This document shows positions 12,270-24,545 of a stretch of DNA of 64,000 bases, one piece after another (the stretch's first letter is position 1; the number at the start of each line of letters is the position of its first letter). The stretch is from Pseudomonas sp. KUIN-1 (GTDB lineage Bacteria > Pseudomonadota > Gammaproteobacteria > Pseudomonadales > Pseudomonadaceae), in NCBI RefSeq assembly GCF_009176725.1, contig NZ_AP020337.1, forward strand, positions 682,001 to 746,000, given 5' to 3'. The notes beneath the pieces were generated by a model that saw nothing but the letters and a program-made list of their open reading frames with translations, was not told the DNA's origin and made no database searches. Position numbers and translations under genes: made by a program.

Positions 12270-13175
12270 TTAAGCGGGGGGTTGATCCAACTGTTCCAGC
12301 ATCCACTGTAGAAAAACCCGGATTTTGGGCACGTCGGCGGTGTGTTCCGGATAGGACAGGTAGTAGGCGCTGTTAGTGCTGGGCAATGCGTAATCCCAGG
12401 CAATCACCAGTTTGCCCTCGGCCAGTTCCTCCTCGACCAGAAAGCGTGGCAGCAGCGCAACGCCGCAGCCGACCTGGGCTGCGCGGATGCACATATAGAA
12501 AGTTTCAAAGCGTGGCCCGTGATAGCTGTGGTCGGTGTGATAGCCCTGGCTTTCGAACCATTCATGCCACGCTTCGGGGCGGAAGGCATTCTGCAGCAGG
12601 ACCAGCTCGCTCAGTTGAGTCGGGTCGGCGAGAGGCTCGTCCGGCAGGCTTTCGGGGGCGCACACAGGCACCAGTTCCTCACCGAACAGCTTCACGCTTT
12701 CTGCGCCGGGCATGGCCGCCTGGCCGAAATAGAACGACACGTCACAGCGGCCCTTGATCAGGTCATCGGATTCCTGTTCGTTGATAAGGTCCAGGTGAAT
12801 GTGCGGGTGACGCAAGCGCCAGCCCTTGAGGCGCGGCACCAGCCAGCGCGCGCCGAATGTCGACGGTGTGGAGACGCGCAACACCTCGGTTTCTCCGCCG
12901 TAGGAGCGCAGGAAGTGGGTAGACATCTCGATCTGGGTCAGGATCTTGCGCACTTCAGCCAGGTACAGCGCCCCGGCTGGCGTCAGTTGCAGACGGCGGC
13001 GCACGCGCTGAAACAGCAGGTGCTGAACCAGCTCTTCGAGTTGTGCGACCTGCTTGCTGACGGCGCTCTGGGTCAGGTTGAGTTCTTCTGCCGCGCGCGT
13101 GAAGCTCAGGTGCCGGGTCACTGCCTCAAAGCATTGCAATGCGGCTATCGAGGGCAGGTGACGTTTGTTCAGCAT
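12270..13175 (-). CDS. LysR family transcriptional regulator
   Basis: The protein is 301 aa, the standard LysR length. An N-terminal winged helix-turn-helix (residues ~10-65, with LSFTRAAEELNLTQSAVSKQ) is followed by a substrate-binding domain. The opening PSIAALQCFEAVTRHLSFTR resembles the GcvA-like subgroup. The target is unknown. It is transcribed towards pncB-nadE and divergently from the LIV transporter operon, 499 bp away, so either could be a target; that is inference. Confidence 0.92.
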   Translation of the reverse strand: MLNKRHLPSIAALQCFEAVTRHLSFTRAAEELNLTQSAVSKQVAQLEELVQHLLFQRVRRRLQLTPAGALYLAEVRKILTQIEMSTHFLRSYGGETEVLRVSTPSTFGARWLVPRLKGWRLRHPHIHLDLINEQESDDLIKGRCDVSFYFGQAAMPGAESVKLFGEELVPVCAPESLPDEPLADPTQLSELVLLQNAFRPEAWHEWFESQGYHTDHSYHGPRFETFYMCIRAAQVGCGVALLPRFLVEEELAEGKLVIAWDYALPSTNSAYYLSYPEHTADVPKIRVFLQWMLEQLDQPPA

Positions 13176-13590
13176 GATGACTTCTCTGTCTGCGGCGCGC
13201 GGGGGCTGGCGTAAGCGTTATGAATAATCGGAATGATATCTCGCTTAAAGGTCGTTTGTCGGGTGTACGCGGGGAGGTTATTACTGGCGTCGCGTGACGC
13301 GCGCTCCAGAATCGAACGATGGCTGCGGCAGGTCTCGTTTAATCCGCTAGCCTCAAATGGTGCGTCTCGTAGCGTTCGCGCACCGGGCGTGTGCAATTCG
13401 GTGACGTGTGCTGTTACACGTGGGTTGCCCATCATGGCATGCGCTGGTTGCTACTCGTGTGCGCATGGGTTGCTCTTTTTTCGGCCTGGGTTGCACCTTG
13501 CGCGCCCGAAGTGCCCACGGTGCCCTGTTGCGCGATGTTGAATGATGGAACGACACGAAAAACACGACATCGCCCTCAACCAAAAAGCGA

Positions 13591-13606
13591 TGGCACGCGC
13601 CTTGCT
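13591..13606 (+). promoter_or_regulatory. Sigma-54 (-24/-12) promoter of the LIV transporter operon
   Basis: TGGCACG, four bases, then TTGCT is an exact match to the RpoN consensus. It lies 68 bp before the ATG of the substrate-binding protein gene. This suggests nitrogen-linked control through an enhancer-binding protein such as NtrC. Upstream, 13176-13590 contains a wide inverted GGTGCG/CGCACC pair near 13360-13390 but no clear NtrC site, and I see no gene in it. Confidence 0.75.
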
Positions 13607-13674
13607 CTGAGCAACTCTGTATCTGTTCGATCATGAAAGTGCCAACTAAAAAAATACCCTCAGGAGCACCACTT

Positions 13675-14817
13675 ATGTCGCATACGTTTTACAGGAAAGG
13701 TTTTCTGGCAATCGCAGTGGCTACTGCATTGGGCGTGTCTTCGTTTGCACAGGCGGACGTGAAAATCGGCGTAGCGGGCCCAATGACCGGCGCGAACGCG
13801 TCGTTTGGTCAGCAGTACATGAAGGGCGCGCAGGCAGCAGCCGACGCGATCAATGCGGCAGGTGGTGTGAACGGGGAAAAAATCGTCTTGGTTAAAGGCG
13901 ATGACGCCTGTGAGCCAAAGCAGGCCGTTGCGGTTGCAAACCGTCTTGTGGATCAGGAAAAAGTGATTGGTGTGGTCGGGCACTTCTGCTCGTCGTCGAC
14001 CATTCCCGCCTCGGATATCTACAACGATGCAGGCGTGATTGCCATTACTCCGGGCTCGACCAACCCGACGGTGACAGAGCGTGGCTTCAAAGAAATGTTC
14101 CGCATGTGCGGTCGTGATGACCAGCAAGGTGTGGTCGCCGGTGATTATATCGTTGACGTGCTCAAGGGTAAGAAAATTGCCGTTATCCACGACAAGGACA
14201 CCTATGGCCAGGGCCTTGCCGATGCAACCCGCAAGCAGCTGGACAAGCGCGGCATCAAGAAAGAAGAAATTCTCTACGAGGGTCTGACTCGTGGTGAAAA
14301 AGACTTCAGTGCGCTGGTGACCAAGATTCGTTCGTTTGGCGCCGACGTTGTGTACTTCGGCGGCCTGCACCCGGAAGCCGGTCCACTGGTTCGTCAGATG
14401 CGCGAGCAAGGCCTCAAGGACGTCAGGTTCATGTCCGATGACGGCATCGTCACTGACGAGCTGGTTACCACCGCTGGCGGTCCGCAATACGTAGACGGCG
14501 TGTACATGACCTTTGGCGCAGACCCGCGGGTGTTGCCGGAAAGCAAGGCTGTCGTGGACCAGTTCCGCAAAACCGGTTACGAGCCTGAAGGCTACACACT
14601 CTACGCTTACGCTTCGCTGCAGACGCTGGCTGCCGGTTTCAATGGCGCCAAATCCAACAAGGGCGAAGAGGCTGCCAAGTGGCTCAAGGCCAACTCCGTC
14701 AAGACCGTTATGGGTGATAAAGCCTGGGATGCCAAAGGTGACCTGAAAGTCTCCGACTATGTGGTTTACCAGTGGGACGCCACCGGCAAATACAAGCAAC
14801 TCGAAAAACAGAAGTGA
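13675..14817 (+). CDS. Branched-chain amino acid ABC transporter, substrate-binding protein
   Basis: The protein is 380 aa. I chose ATG 13675 because CAGGAG lies 8 bp upstream and the product then starts directly with a signal peptide (MSHTFYRKGFLAIAVATALG, cleavage near AQA-D). The mature protein matches the LivJ/LivK/BraC type 1 periplasmic binding family (VKIGVAGPMTGANASFGQQY). It captures branched-chain or related amino acids in the periplasm for the permease and ATPase encoded next. P. syringae-type genomes can carry more than one LIV system, so I do not assign the braC symbol. Confidence 0.92.
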   Translation: MSHTFYRKGFLAIAVATALGVSSFAQADVKIGVAGPMTGANASFGQQYMKGAQAAADAINAAGGVNGEKIVLVKGDDACEPKQAVAVANRLVDQEKVIGVVGHFCSSSTIPASDIYNDAGVIAITPGSTNPTVTERGFKEMFRMCGRDDQQGVVAGDYIVDVLKGKKIAVIHDKDTYGQGLADATRKQLDKRGIKKEEILYEGLTRGEKDFSALVTKIRSFGADVVYFGGLHPEAGPLVRQMREQGLKDVRFMSDDGIVTDELVTTAGGPQYVDGVYMTFGADPRVLPESKAVVDQFRKTGYEPEGYTLYAYASLQTLAAGFNGAKSNKGEEAAKWLKANSVKTVMGDKAWDAKGDLKVSDYVVYQWDATGKYKQLEKQK

Positions 14818-14861
14818 GATAAACCTCGTGTCAGTTCTGCCCGGCAGAGGCTGACCGGGTG

Positions 14862-14900
14862 ATGGGCTCGCCCATGAGCGGGCCTGCATCTCTTTTGTTG
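14862..14900 (+). terminator. Possible attenuator between binding-protein and permease genes
   Basis: A small ATGGGC-tc-GCCCAT hairpin, overlapping a GC-rich GCCC/GGGC alternative, is followed by a T-rich stretch (tcttttgttgtttt). It sits in the 163-bp gap after the binding-protein gene. Such partial terminators commonly keep the binding protein more abundant than the membrane parts. The short loop makes the structure uncertain. Confidence 0.4.
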
Positions 14901-14980
14901 TTTTCGGACCTGCCGATCGCGCCTCACGAGGGGGCGATCAGTGGGGTGCTGAGCTGCCCTTCAGTGTGTGAGCGTGCGTG

Positions 14981-15895
<915 letters not shown>

Positions 15896-15897
15896 GT

Positions 15898-17211
15898 ATG
15901 TCCGCTCCTGTTGCTGTTCCTGTTTCCAAACCTGTCGAAATCAAGAAGAGTCTGATCGATGCCGTGGTTGCCGGGTTGCTGGCGCTGATCGTGTTCGGCC
16001 CCATCGTCGGGATCGTGCTCGATGGCTACAGCTTCAACCTGCAGCCGACCCGCGTGGCCTGGCTGGTGGGCGTGGTCGTGATCGGTCGCTTTCTGATCAG
16101 TCTGTTTCTGCAAACACCCAGAGGCCTGCGTGTTTCCCAGAGCTTCGAAAGCTCCGACTCCGGCGTGCATGTGCTCAAACCGGATCATCGATCGAGCCTG
16201 TACTGGATCATTCCGCTGCTGATCGTGATTGCCATCGTGTTCCCGATCTTCGCCAACAAGTACATTCTGACCGTAGTCATCCTCGGTCTGATCTACGTGC
16301 TGCTGGGCCTGGGGCTGAACATCGTGGTCGGTCTGGCGGGGCTGCTCGACCTTGGCTACGTGGCGTTTTACGCCATCGGTGCTTATGGTCTGGCGCTGGG
16401 CTATCAGTATCTGGGCCTGGGCTTCTGGTCGGCCTTGCCGCTGGCGGCGATCGCGGCGGCGCTGGCCGGGTGCATTCTCGGCTTCCCGGTGTTGCGCATG
16501 CATGGCGACTATCTGGCCATCGTGACGCTAGGGTTCGGCGAGATCATTCGCCTTGTGTTGAATAACTGGCTGTCGTTCACCGGCGGCCCGAACGGTGTGC
16601 CGGTGCCGGCGCCCACCTTCCTCGGGCTGGAGTTTGGCCGACGCGCCAAGGACGGCGGGGTGCCGATCCATGAATATTTCGGCTTCGATTACAACCCGGA
16701 CCTGAAATTCATCTTCATCTACACCGTGCTGTTCCTGGTCGTGCTGGCGGTGCTGTTCATCAAGCATCGCCTGACCCGCATGCCGATCGGGCGTGCCTGG
16801 GAAGCCTTGCGCGAGGACGAGATCGCCTGTCGTTCGATGGGCCTCAATCATGTGCTGGTCAAGCTGTCGGCGTTCACCATCGGTGCGTCGACCGCAGGCC
16901 TTGCCGGAGTGTTTTTCGCCAGCTATCAGGGCTTCGTCAACCCGACCTCATTCACCTTTTTCGAGTCGGCGCTGATTCTGGCGATCGTGGTGCTGGGCGG
17001 CATGGGCTCGACCGTCGGTGTGGTGATCGCCGCGTTCGTGCTGACCGTTGCGCCTGAACTGCTGCGCAGCTTCTCCGAATACCGCGTGCTGCTGTTCGGG
17101 ATTCTGATGGTGCTGATGATGATCTGGCGACCACGCGGCCTGATTCGCATCAGCCGCACCGGGGTAAAACCGCGCAAGGGCGCGCTGGTGACAGAGAGGG
17201 CTGCGCGATGA
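15898..17211 (+). CDS. Branched-chain amino acid ABC transporter permease (LivM family)
   Basis: The protein is 437 aa with about ten membrane segments. It is longer than LivH, as usual for LivM, because of an N-terminal extension of roughly 100 residues with two extra hydrophobic helices. The core has conserved LivM blocks (LGLNIVVGLAGLLDLGYVAF and ALREDEIACRSMGLN). It starts 2 bp after the previous stop and overlaps the next gene by 4 bp (ATGA), so the transporter genes are translationally coupled. Confidence 0.93.
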   Translation: MSAPVAVPVSKPVEIKKSLIDAVVAGLLALIVFGPIVGIVLDGYSFNLQPTRVAWLVGVVVIGRFLISLFLQTPRGLRVSQSFESSDSGVHVLKPDHRSSLYWIIPLLIVIAIVFPIFANKYILTVVILGLIYVLLGLGLNIVVGLAGLLDLGYVAFYAIGAYGLALGYQYLGLGFWSALPLAAIAAALAGCILGFPVLRMHGDYLAIVTLGFGEIIRLVLNNWLSFTGGPNGVPVPAPTFLGLEFGRRAKDGGVPIHEYFGFDYNPDLKFIFIYTVLFLVVLAVLFIKHRLTRMPIGRAWEALREDEIACRSMGLNHVLVKLSAFTIGASTAGLAGVFFASYQGFVNPTSFTFFESALILAIVVLGGMGSTVGVVIAAFVLTVAPELLRSFSEYRVLLFGILMVLMMIWRPRGLIRISRTGVKPRKGALVTERAAR

Positions 17212-18083
17212 GCACTGAAGTGATTCTCTCCGTCGAGCACCTGATGATGCACTTTGGCGGCATCAAGGCCCTCAGCGACGTCAGCCTCAAGGTCCGGCGC
17301 AATTCGATTTTCGCCCTGATCGGCCCCAACGGTGCGGGCAAGACCACGGTCTTCAACTGCCTGACCGGTTTCTACAAGGCCACTGGCGGACGCATCGAAC
17401 TGCACACTCGTGGCAAGACCACCAATGTGATCAAGCTATTGGGCGAGCCGTTCCAGGCGACCGACTTCGTGTCGCCGAAAAGCTTCCTCAGCCGGGTGTA
17501 CTACAAGATGTTCGGCGGCACCCATCTGGTCAACAGGGCAGGGCTGGCGCGCACGTTCCAGAACATTCGCCTGTTCAAGGAAATGTCGGTCGTCGAAAAC
17601 CTGCTGGTCGCCCAGCACATGTGGGTCAACCGCAGCCTGATCAGCGGGATCCTGAATACCAGGGGCTATCGCAAGGCCGAAGAGGATGCGCTGAACACCG
17701 CGTTCTACTGGCTGGAGGTGGTCGATCTGGTGGACTGCGCCAACCGTCTGGCTGGCGAGTTGTCCTACGGGCAGCAGCGCCGTCTGGAGATTGCGCGAGC
17801 CATGTGCACGCGGCCGCAGGTGATCTGCCTGGATGAGCCGGCTGCCGGTCTCAACCCGCAGGAAACCGAGGCACTCAGCGGCATGATCCGCCTGCTGCGT
17901 GACGAGCACGACATGACCATTGTGCTGATCGAGCACGACATGGGCATGGTCATGGGGATTTCCGACGATATTGTGGTGCTCGACCATGGCAACGTGATTG
18001 CGATGGGCGGGCCGGAACAGATCCGTAATGATCCGAAGGTGATCGCTGCGTATCTGGGCGCTGATGAAGAGGAGCTGGTATGA
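17208..18083 (+). CDS. Branched-chain amino acid ABC transporter ATPase (LivG family)
   Basis: The protein is 291 aa. Walker A is GPNGAGKTT, the ABC signature is LSYGQQRRLEIARAM and Walker B is VICLDEP. A 30-residue insertion after Walker A (FKPL-like region around residues 65-105) is typical of LivG rather than LivF. It overlaps both neighbours by 4 bp. With LivF it forms the cytoplasmic ATPase dimer. Confidence 0.94.
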   Translation: MSTEVILSVEHLMMHFGGIKALSDVSLKVRRNSIFALIGPNGAGKTTVFNCLTGFYKATGGRIELHTRGKTTNVIKLLGEPFQATDFVSPKSFLSRVYYKMFGGTHLVNRAGLARTFQNIRLFKEMSVVENLLVAQHMWVNRSLISGILNTRGYRKAEEDALNTAFYWLEVVDLVDCANRLAGELSYGQQRRLEIARAMCTRPQVICLDEPAAGLNPQETEALSGMIRLLRDEHDMTIVLIEHDMGMVMGISDDIVVLDHGNVIAMGGPEQIRNDPKVIAAYLGADEEELV

Positions 18084-18796
18084 GCAAGCCGATCCTCGAA
18101 CTGAAAGAGATCGATGTGTTTTACGGGCCGATTCAGGCCCTGAAGAAAGTCTCGCTGCACATCAATGAGGGTGAAACGGTGAGCCTGATCGGCTCCAACG
18201 GCGCGGGCAAGTCCACGCTGCTGATGTCGATCTTCGGTCAGCCGCGCGCGGCCAGCGGGCAGATCATCTATCAGGGCACCGACATCACCCAGAAGTCCTC
18301 GCATTACATCGCCTCCAACGGCATTGCGCAGTCGCCGGAGGGACGGCGGGTCTTTCCCGACATGTCGGTCGAAGAAAACCTGATGATGGGCACCATTCCG
18401 ATTGGCGACAAGCATTCGGCCGAAGACATGCAGCGCATGTTCGAGCTGTTCCCCAGGCTCAAGGAGCGCCGCAATCAGCGCGCCATGACCATGTCCGGAG
18501 GCGAGCAGCAAATGCTCGCCATCGCCCGTGCGCTGATGAGTCGTCCGAAATTGCTGCTGCTCGATGAGCCAAGCCTGGGTCTGGCCCCGATCATCGTCAA
18601 ACAGATCTTCTCGACCCTGCGTGAACTGGCAGCCACGGGCATGACGATATTTCTGGTCGAGCAGAACGCCAACCATGCGCTCAAGCTGTCCGACCGGGCC
18701 TATGTCATGGTCAATGGCGAGATTCGCCTGTCCGGCACGGGGCGGGAATTGCTGGTAAATGAAGAGGTAAGGAACGCTTATCTGGGCGGGCACTGA
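18080..18796 (+). CDS. Branched-chain amino acid ABC transporter ATPase (LivF family)
   Basis: The protein is 238 aa, the normal LivF length. Walker A is GSNGAGKST, the signature is MSGGEQQMLAIARALM and Walker B is LLLLDEPSLGLAP. It is the last gene of the five-gene LIV operon and is followed by a strong hairpin. Confidence 0.94.
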   Translation: MSKPILELKEIDVFYGPIQALKKVSLHINEGETVSLIGSNGAGKSTLLMSIFGQPRAASGQIIYQGTDITQKSSHYIASNGIAQSPEGRRVFPDMSVEENLMMGTIPIGDKHSAEDMQRMFELFPRLKERRNQRAMTMSGGEQQMLAIARALMSRPKLLLLDEPSLGLAPIIVKQIFSTLRELAATGMTIFLVEQNANHALKLSDRAYVMVNGEIRLSGTGRELLVNEEVRNAYLGGH

Positions 18797-18825
18797 GTTC
18801 GTCAAAACCCTGCCGTTTTCGTCGC

Positions 18826-18855
18826 GCGCCCCGGATGCTCAAACATCCGGGGCGC
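18826..18855 (+). terminator. Terminator-like hairpin after the LIV operon
   Basis: A perfect 12-bp GC-rich stem (GCGCCCCGGATG / CATCCGGGGCGC) with a 6-base loop lies 29 bp after the livF-type stop. There is no T tract after it, so release may be inefficient or Rho-assisted. Confidence 0.6.
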
Positions 18856-18868
18856 GGTCGTCTGCAAT

Positions 18869-20281
<1,413 letters not shown>

Positions 20282-20288
20282 TTGATTG

Positions 20289-20320
20289 CTGATCGGGCCG
20301 CGCAGCTGCGGCCCGATCAG
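20289..20320. terminator. Bidirectional terminator between convergent genes
   Basis: A perfect 13-bp stem (CTGATCGGGCCGC / GCGGCCCGATCAG) with a 6-base loop lies between the SDR gene and the convergent AGE-family gene. It overlaps the stop codon of the latter (20317-20319). It probably serves both transcripts. Confidence 0.75.
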
Positions 20321-21495
20321 CTGTCTGCGGGTGTTGGCGGCGGGAATGCACTGACGAAGCGATTTTCGACGAAATCTGCCAGGCCGATGTAGCAGGTCGC
20401 CAGGTGGTAGGGCGTGGTCGACGGCATGTCGCTGCGGCTGACCCTGCCATCGGGCTCGACGCACTCGTTCCAGCCCCTGGCATGCAGAAAGCGCTGCTCG
20501 AAGGCCGACAACTGCTGGGTCAAGGCCGCTTCGCAGTCCGGGCGCAGGGCCATGGCCCGCAGGTATTCCGCCTGGGCCCAGATACGCTGGGTGGCATCGC
20601 GTACCGTACCATCGAGCGCCAGCATCGCCGTCACAGCGCCGCTGTGTGGATCGACGCCCTGCGCCTGAGCGTAGGCGAACGCGCGGGTCATGGATTCATG
20701 CAGCTCGCGCCCGTGCAGTTCCGGCGACGATTGCAGCAGAAAGAACCATTCGAACTGATGCCCTGGCTCGTACCAGTTATCCACAGCGCCCAGAGGCTTC
20801 TCCAGCATCACGCCGGTTGCGGTATCGACGAAACGGCGCTGCATGTGGATAACCAGTGCGTCCAGTGCCGCCTGCGTGGCAGGGTCGGCACGCACCGACA
20901 GGGCAGCCAGAAACGCCTCTGCCAGATGCATCAAGGGGTTTTGCAACGGTCCGGTACCCAATACCGACCAGTCCTCAGCGAGCTGCGCCTCGTACAGCCC
21001 GTCGTCGTCGGCAAAGCGTTCTGCCACAACGTTGAGCGCTGCGTTGAGCACCGACTCTGCCAGCGGGTCCTGCACGTTCGCCCAGTAATGGGCGCAGGCA
21101 AAGATAATGAAGGCGTGGGTGTAGAGGTCCTTGCGGCGATCCAGCGGCTTGCCTTGTGGATCAATGCTGTAGAACCAGCCGCCATGCTCGGCATCGTGGA
21201 AGTGCTGTTGCAGGGAACGGAACAATTCACCGGCCCGCGCCCGTGCATCCGGCACTTGCGCGTGATCGATGAGGCTGGAAAACAGAAACAGCTGACGCGC
21301 ACAGGCCATGGCGCGATAGCGTTGCGGCGGTAACGGTTGATCACTGGCGTCGAGTGCTTCGTAGGGCAATGCCAGTTGTGCGTTCCAGCCAGGCCCCTGC
21401 CACAGCGGAACGACGACCTGCATGAAGTGCTGCTGCAGGGCGGCGAACAGCGAGGTCAATTCAGGCGTGGAGGCGGAGCGGGTCACATGAGGCAT
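20317..21495 (-). CDS. AGE family epimerase/isomerase
   Basis: The protein is 392 aa from the ATG at 21495. In-frame ATGs at 21531 and 21576 would lengthen it, but the farthest overlaps a repeat and none has a clear ribosome binding site, so the start is unsure. The sequence is all-helical, with the (alpha/alpha)6 barrel blocks of the N-acylglucosamine 2-epimerase family (ARQLFLFS, GGWFYSIDPQGKPLDRRKDLYTHAF, WYEPGHQFEWFFLL). Members interconvert aldoses and ketoses, such as mannose and fructose, or epimerise N-acetylglucosamine. The substrate cannot be told from the sequence. Confidence 0.85.
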   Translation of the reverse strand: MPHVTRSASTPELTSLFAALQQHFMQVVVPLWQGPGWNAQLALPYEALDASDQPLPPQRYRAMACARQLFLFSSLIDHAQVPDARARAGELFRSLQQHFHDAEHGGWFYSIDPQGKPLDRRKDLYTHAFIIFACAHYWANVQDPLAESVLNAALNVVAERFADDDGLYEAQLAEDWSVLGTGPLQNPLMHLAEAFLAALSVRADPATQAALDALVIHMQRRFVDTATGVMLEKPLGAVDNWYEPGHQFEWFFLLQSSPELHGRELHESMTRAFAYAQAQGVDPHSGAVTAMLALDGTVRDATQRIWAQAEYLRAMALRPDCEAALTQQLSAFEQRFLHARGWNECVEPDGRVSRSDMPSTTPYHLATCYIGLADFVENRFVSAFPPPTPADS

Positions 21496-21564
21496 CGGCT
21501 GGCATCGCGGCAGTGTCGAGGTGCGCAGCATGTTATCAGGATTGCTGCACGAGGGCGGGTGATG

Positions 21565-21591
21565 ATCGTTCCTCACGCCAGGCGCGTGAGG
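21565..21591 (-). terminator. Hairpin after dxs, REP-derived
   Basis: CCTCACGC and GCGTGAGG flank a 5-base loop (21571-21591), 13 bp beyond the dxs stop. The upstream part (atcgttcctcacgc) matches the start of the REP unit seen at 2231 and 9923, so this is a truncated copy that may act as the dxs terminator. Confidence 0.5.
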
Positions 21592-21603
21592 AAGCTCTGG
21601 CAG

Positions 21604-23496
21604 TCAGCCAATCAGCGCCAGTCGCTCATTGATCGCGGCTTCGATCCCTTGGGCATCCAGGCCGCACTCGGTGAGCATCTGCGCAGGCTTGGCATGCTCG
21701 ACGTAGACATCCGGCAGGCCCAGGTGCAATACCGACTTGAGGATATTGGCGCGTGCCAGAAACTCGCTGACCGCAGCACCGGCACCGCCCATGACGGCGT
21801 TTTCTTCCAGTGTGACCAGCAACTCGTGATTGGCGGCAGCTTCGCTGACCAGGGCTTCGTCCAGTGGTTTGACGAAACGCATGTCGATCACCGTTGCGTC
21901 GAGCTTCTCGGCCACCACCAGCGCTTCGGCCAGTTGCACGCCGAACGCCAGTATCGCAACGCCCTGGCCCTGACGCCGCACAACGCCCTTGCCGATCTCG
22001 AGCGGTTCAAGATCGGCCTCGATCACCGCGTTAGGGCCGGTGCCGCGTGGGTAGCGCACTGCTGCAGGGCCGGTATGCAGATAACCGGTGCTGAGCAACT
22101 TGCGCAGTTCGTTTTCATCGCTCGGCGTCATCACCAGCATGCCGGGGATGCAGCGCAGGTAGGAGAGGTCGAAGCTGCCTGCGTGAGTCGGGCCGTCTTC
22201 GCCCACCAGTCCGGCGCGGTCGATGGCGAACAGCACGTCGAGGTTCTGTACCGCGACGTCGTGTATCAGCTGATCGTAGCCACGCTGCAGGAAGGTCGAA
22301 TAGATCGCCACGACCGGCTTGCTGCCTTCGCACGCCATGCCGGCCGCCAGGGTCACTGCGTGTTGTTCGGCGATGGCCACGTCGAAGTAACGCTCGGGGA
22401 AGCGTTCGCTGAACGCGACCAGATCCGAACCTTCCTTCATTGCAGGCGTGATGCCGACCAACCGTGCGTCAGCGTCGGCCATGTCACAGATCCACTGGCC
22501 GAACACGCCGGAGTATTTCGGTGCGCTGATCTTTTTCTGCGCGGCAGGCGCATTCAGCGGCTCGAGCTTGGTAATGGCGTGATAGCCGATCGGATCGACT
22601 TCAGCCGGTGCAAACCCCTTGCCCTTCTTGGTCACCACATGCAGAAACTGCGGGCCCTTCAGGTCACGCATGTTGCGCAGGGTGGCGATCAGGGTCGGCA
22701 GGTCGTGGCCGTCGATAGGGCCGATGTAGTTCCAGCCCAGCTCTTCGAAAAGCGTGCCCGGGACCAGCATGCCTTTGGCGTACTCTTCGGTGCGCCGCGC
22801 GATTTCCCATGCTCCGGGCAGGCGCGAAAGCACCTTTTTGCTGCCTTCACGCATGCTGCTGTAGGTGCGGCTGGAAAGAATCTTGGCCAGGTAGTTCGAC
22901 AGCCCGCCGACATTGCGCGAGATCGACATGTCGTTGTCGTTGAGAATGACCAGCATGTCGGCGGCCACTTCCGGCGCGTGGTTCAGCGCTTCGAAGGCCA
23001 TACCGGCAGTCAGCGCACCGTCGCCGATCACGGCAATCGATTTGCGCTCGCTGCCCTGCAGGCGCGAGGCAATCGCCATGCCCAGCGCGGCGCTGATCGA
23101 GGTGCTGGAGTGTCCGACACCAAAGGTGTCGTACTCGCTTTCACTGCGACGCGGAAAGGCGGCAACCCCTTCCTTCTGGCGCAGGGTGGACATGCGCGCA
23201 CGACGGCCGGTGAGGATCTTGTGCGGATAGGCTTGATGACCCACGTCCCACACCAGACGGTCGTCCGGGGTGTCGAAAACGTAATGCAGCGCGATGGTCA
23301 GCTCGATGACCCCGAGGCCGGCACCAAAATGCCCTCCGGTCTGGCCAACGGAATACAGCAATTCCAGGCGCAGTTCATCGGCCAGGGTTTCCAGCTCGGC
23401 TTCGCCCAGACGGCGCAGGCCGTGCGGGGTATCGGCTCGGTCGAGCAACGGCGTGACCGGGCGCTCGCGGGGGATCTCTTTGAACGTCGTGGGCAT
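21604..23496 (-). CDS. dxs: 1-deoxy-D-xylulose-5-phosphate synthase
   Basis: The protein is 630 aa, full length for DXS. It has the thiamine diphosphate motif [17 protein letters not shown]...NDND, the conserved [18 protein letters not shown] and the transketolase pyrimidine block [16 protein letters not shown]. It condenses pyruvate and glyceraldehyde 3-phosphate as the first step of the MEP isoprenoid pathway. It lies downstream of xseB and ispA on the same strand, the usual proteobacterial order, 161 bp after ispA. Confidence 0.97.
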   Translation of the reverse strand: MPTTFKEIPRERPVTPLLDRADTPHGLRRLGEAELETLADELRLELLYSVGQTGGHFGAGLGVIELTIALHYVFDTPDDRLVWDVGHQAYPHKILTGRRARMSTLRQKEGVAAFPRRSESEYDTFGVGHSSTSISAALGMAIASRLQGSERKSIAVIGDGALTAGMAFEALNHAPEVAADMLVILNDNDMSISRNVGGLSNYLAKILSSRTYSSMREGSKKVLSRLPGAWEIARRTEEYAKGMLVPGTLFEELGWNYIGPIDGHDLPTLIATLRNMRDLKGPQFLHVVTKKGKGFAPAEVDPIGYHAITKLEPLNAPAAQKKISAPKYSGVFGQWICDMADADARLVGITPAMKEGSDLVAFSERFPERYFDVAIAEQHAVTLAAGMACEGSKPVVAIYSTFLQRGYDQLIHDVAVQNLDVLFAIDRAGLVGEDGPTHAGSFDLSYLRCIPGMLVMTPSDENELRKLLSTGYLHTGPAAVRYPRGTGPNAVIEADLEPLEIGKGVVRRQGQGVAILAFGVQLAEALVVAEKLDATVIDMRFVKPLDEALVSEAAANHELLVTLEENAVMGGAGAAVSEFLARANILKSVLHLGLPDVYVEHAKPAQMLTECGLDAQGIEAAINERLALIG

Positions 23497-23657
23497 CAGG
23501 CGAATCGTTATAAGTAAAAGAGGCGGCAGTTTACCTTATGCATCGTACGCTGCCCATGAAGTGAGTCGGCGGATGATCTGCCGACTGACATGTGTAATGA
23601 CTGAGACCACGATGAAGCGTGGTTGATTCAGCGGATTTTCCGGTCCGGTGACAGTGA

Positions 23658-24545
23658 TCAGTGGCGACGTTCGACGATGTAGCGTGCCAGCTGGCGCAAC
23701 GGCTCTGCGGCAGCATCGAACGGGCTCAGCGCCAGAAGCGCCTGATCACGCAGTTCCAGTGCGTAGTGTTTGGCCGCTTCCAGGCCCAGCAGCGCCGGGT
23801 AGGTCGGCTTGTCGCGAGCGATGTCGGCGCCCTGGCGCTTGCCGAGGGTCGCGGTATCGCTTTCGACATCGAGAATGTCGTCCTGAACCTGAAAAGCCAG
23901 GCCGATTGCACGCGCGTAGACCTGCAGAGCATCGAGGCGCGGCTGATCGGCGTGACCGCTGGCCAGTGCGCCAAGCCGGACGCTGGCTTCGATCAATGCG
24001 CCGGTCTTGTGGCGATGCATGTATTCCAGCGCGGCCTGATCGAGCTTCAGCCCCACTGAACCCAGATCGATAGCCTGACCACCCACCATGCCCGCCGGTC
24101 CGGCCGCAGTCGCGAGGGCCGTGACCATCTGCAGACGCGTCTCGGCATCGCGTGACGTCAGGTGTGGCGCGAGCAGGGCCGTGAAAGCCAGGCTCTGCAG
24201 GCCGTCACCGGCGAGGATCGCGCAGGCTTCATCGAAGGCCTTGTGTGTGGTCGGCTGGCCGCGACGCAGGTCGTCGTCGTCCATTGCCGGCAAATCGTCA
24301 TGTACCAGCGAATAGGCATGAATCAGTTCAACGGCACAGGCGGCGCCGTTGGCATCCTCGGCTACACCGCCCAGTGCTTCGCAGGCGGCATACGCAAGCA
24401 GCGGGCGCACGCGCTTGCCGCCGTTCATCACGCTGTAGCGCATGGCTTCATAGAGACGTTCGAGCTCAGGGCCCGGAGCCTTGAACAGCCCGTCGAGTGC
24501 TGCGTTGACGCGAGTCTGGCTTTGCGCTTGATAGCTCGCGATCAT
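23658..24545 (-). CDS. ispA: Farnesyl diphosphate synthase (polyprenyl synthetase)
   Basis: The protein is 295 aa. The two Asp-rich motifs are [14 protein letters not shown], the first being DDxxxxD as in bacterial FPP synthases, and DDILD. GGKRVRP binds isopentenyl diphosphate. It makes geranyl and farnesyl diphosphate for ubiquinone, undecaprenyl phosphate and related products. It overlaps xseB by 4 bp and precedes dxs, so isoprenoid precursor genes are grouped. Confidence 0.96.
   Translation of the reverse strand: MIASYQAQSQTRVNAALDGLFKAPGPELERLYEAMRYSVMNGGKRVRPLLAYAACEALGGVAEDANGAACAVELIHAYSLVHDDLPAMDDDDLRRGQPTTHKAFDEACAILAGDGLQSLAFTALLAPHLTSRDAETRLQMVTALATAAGPAGMVGGQAIDLGSVGLKLDQAALEYMHRHKTGALIEASVRLGALASGHADQPRLDALQVYARAIGLAFQVQDDILDVESDTATLGKRQGADIARDKPTYPALLGLEAAKHYALELRDQALLALSPFDAAAEPLRQLARYIVERRH

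Noticed and set aside
13391..13636. An 81-codon frame upstream of the LIV operon
   Set aside because: No ribosome binding site, no family resemblance and it overlaps the sigma-54 promoter.
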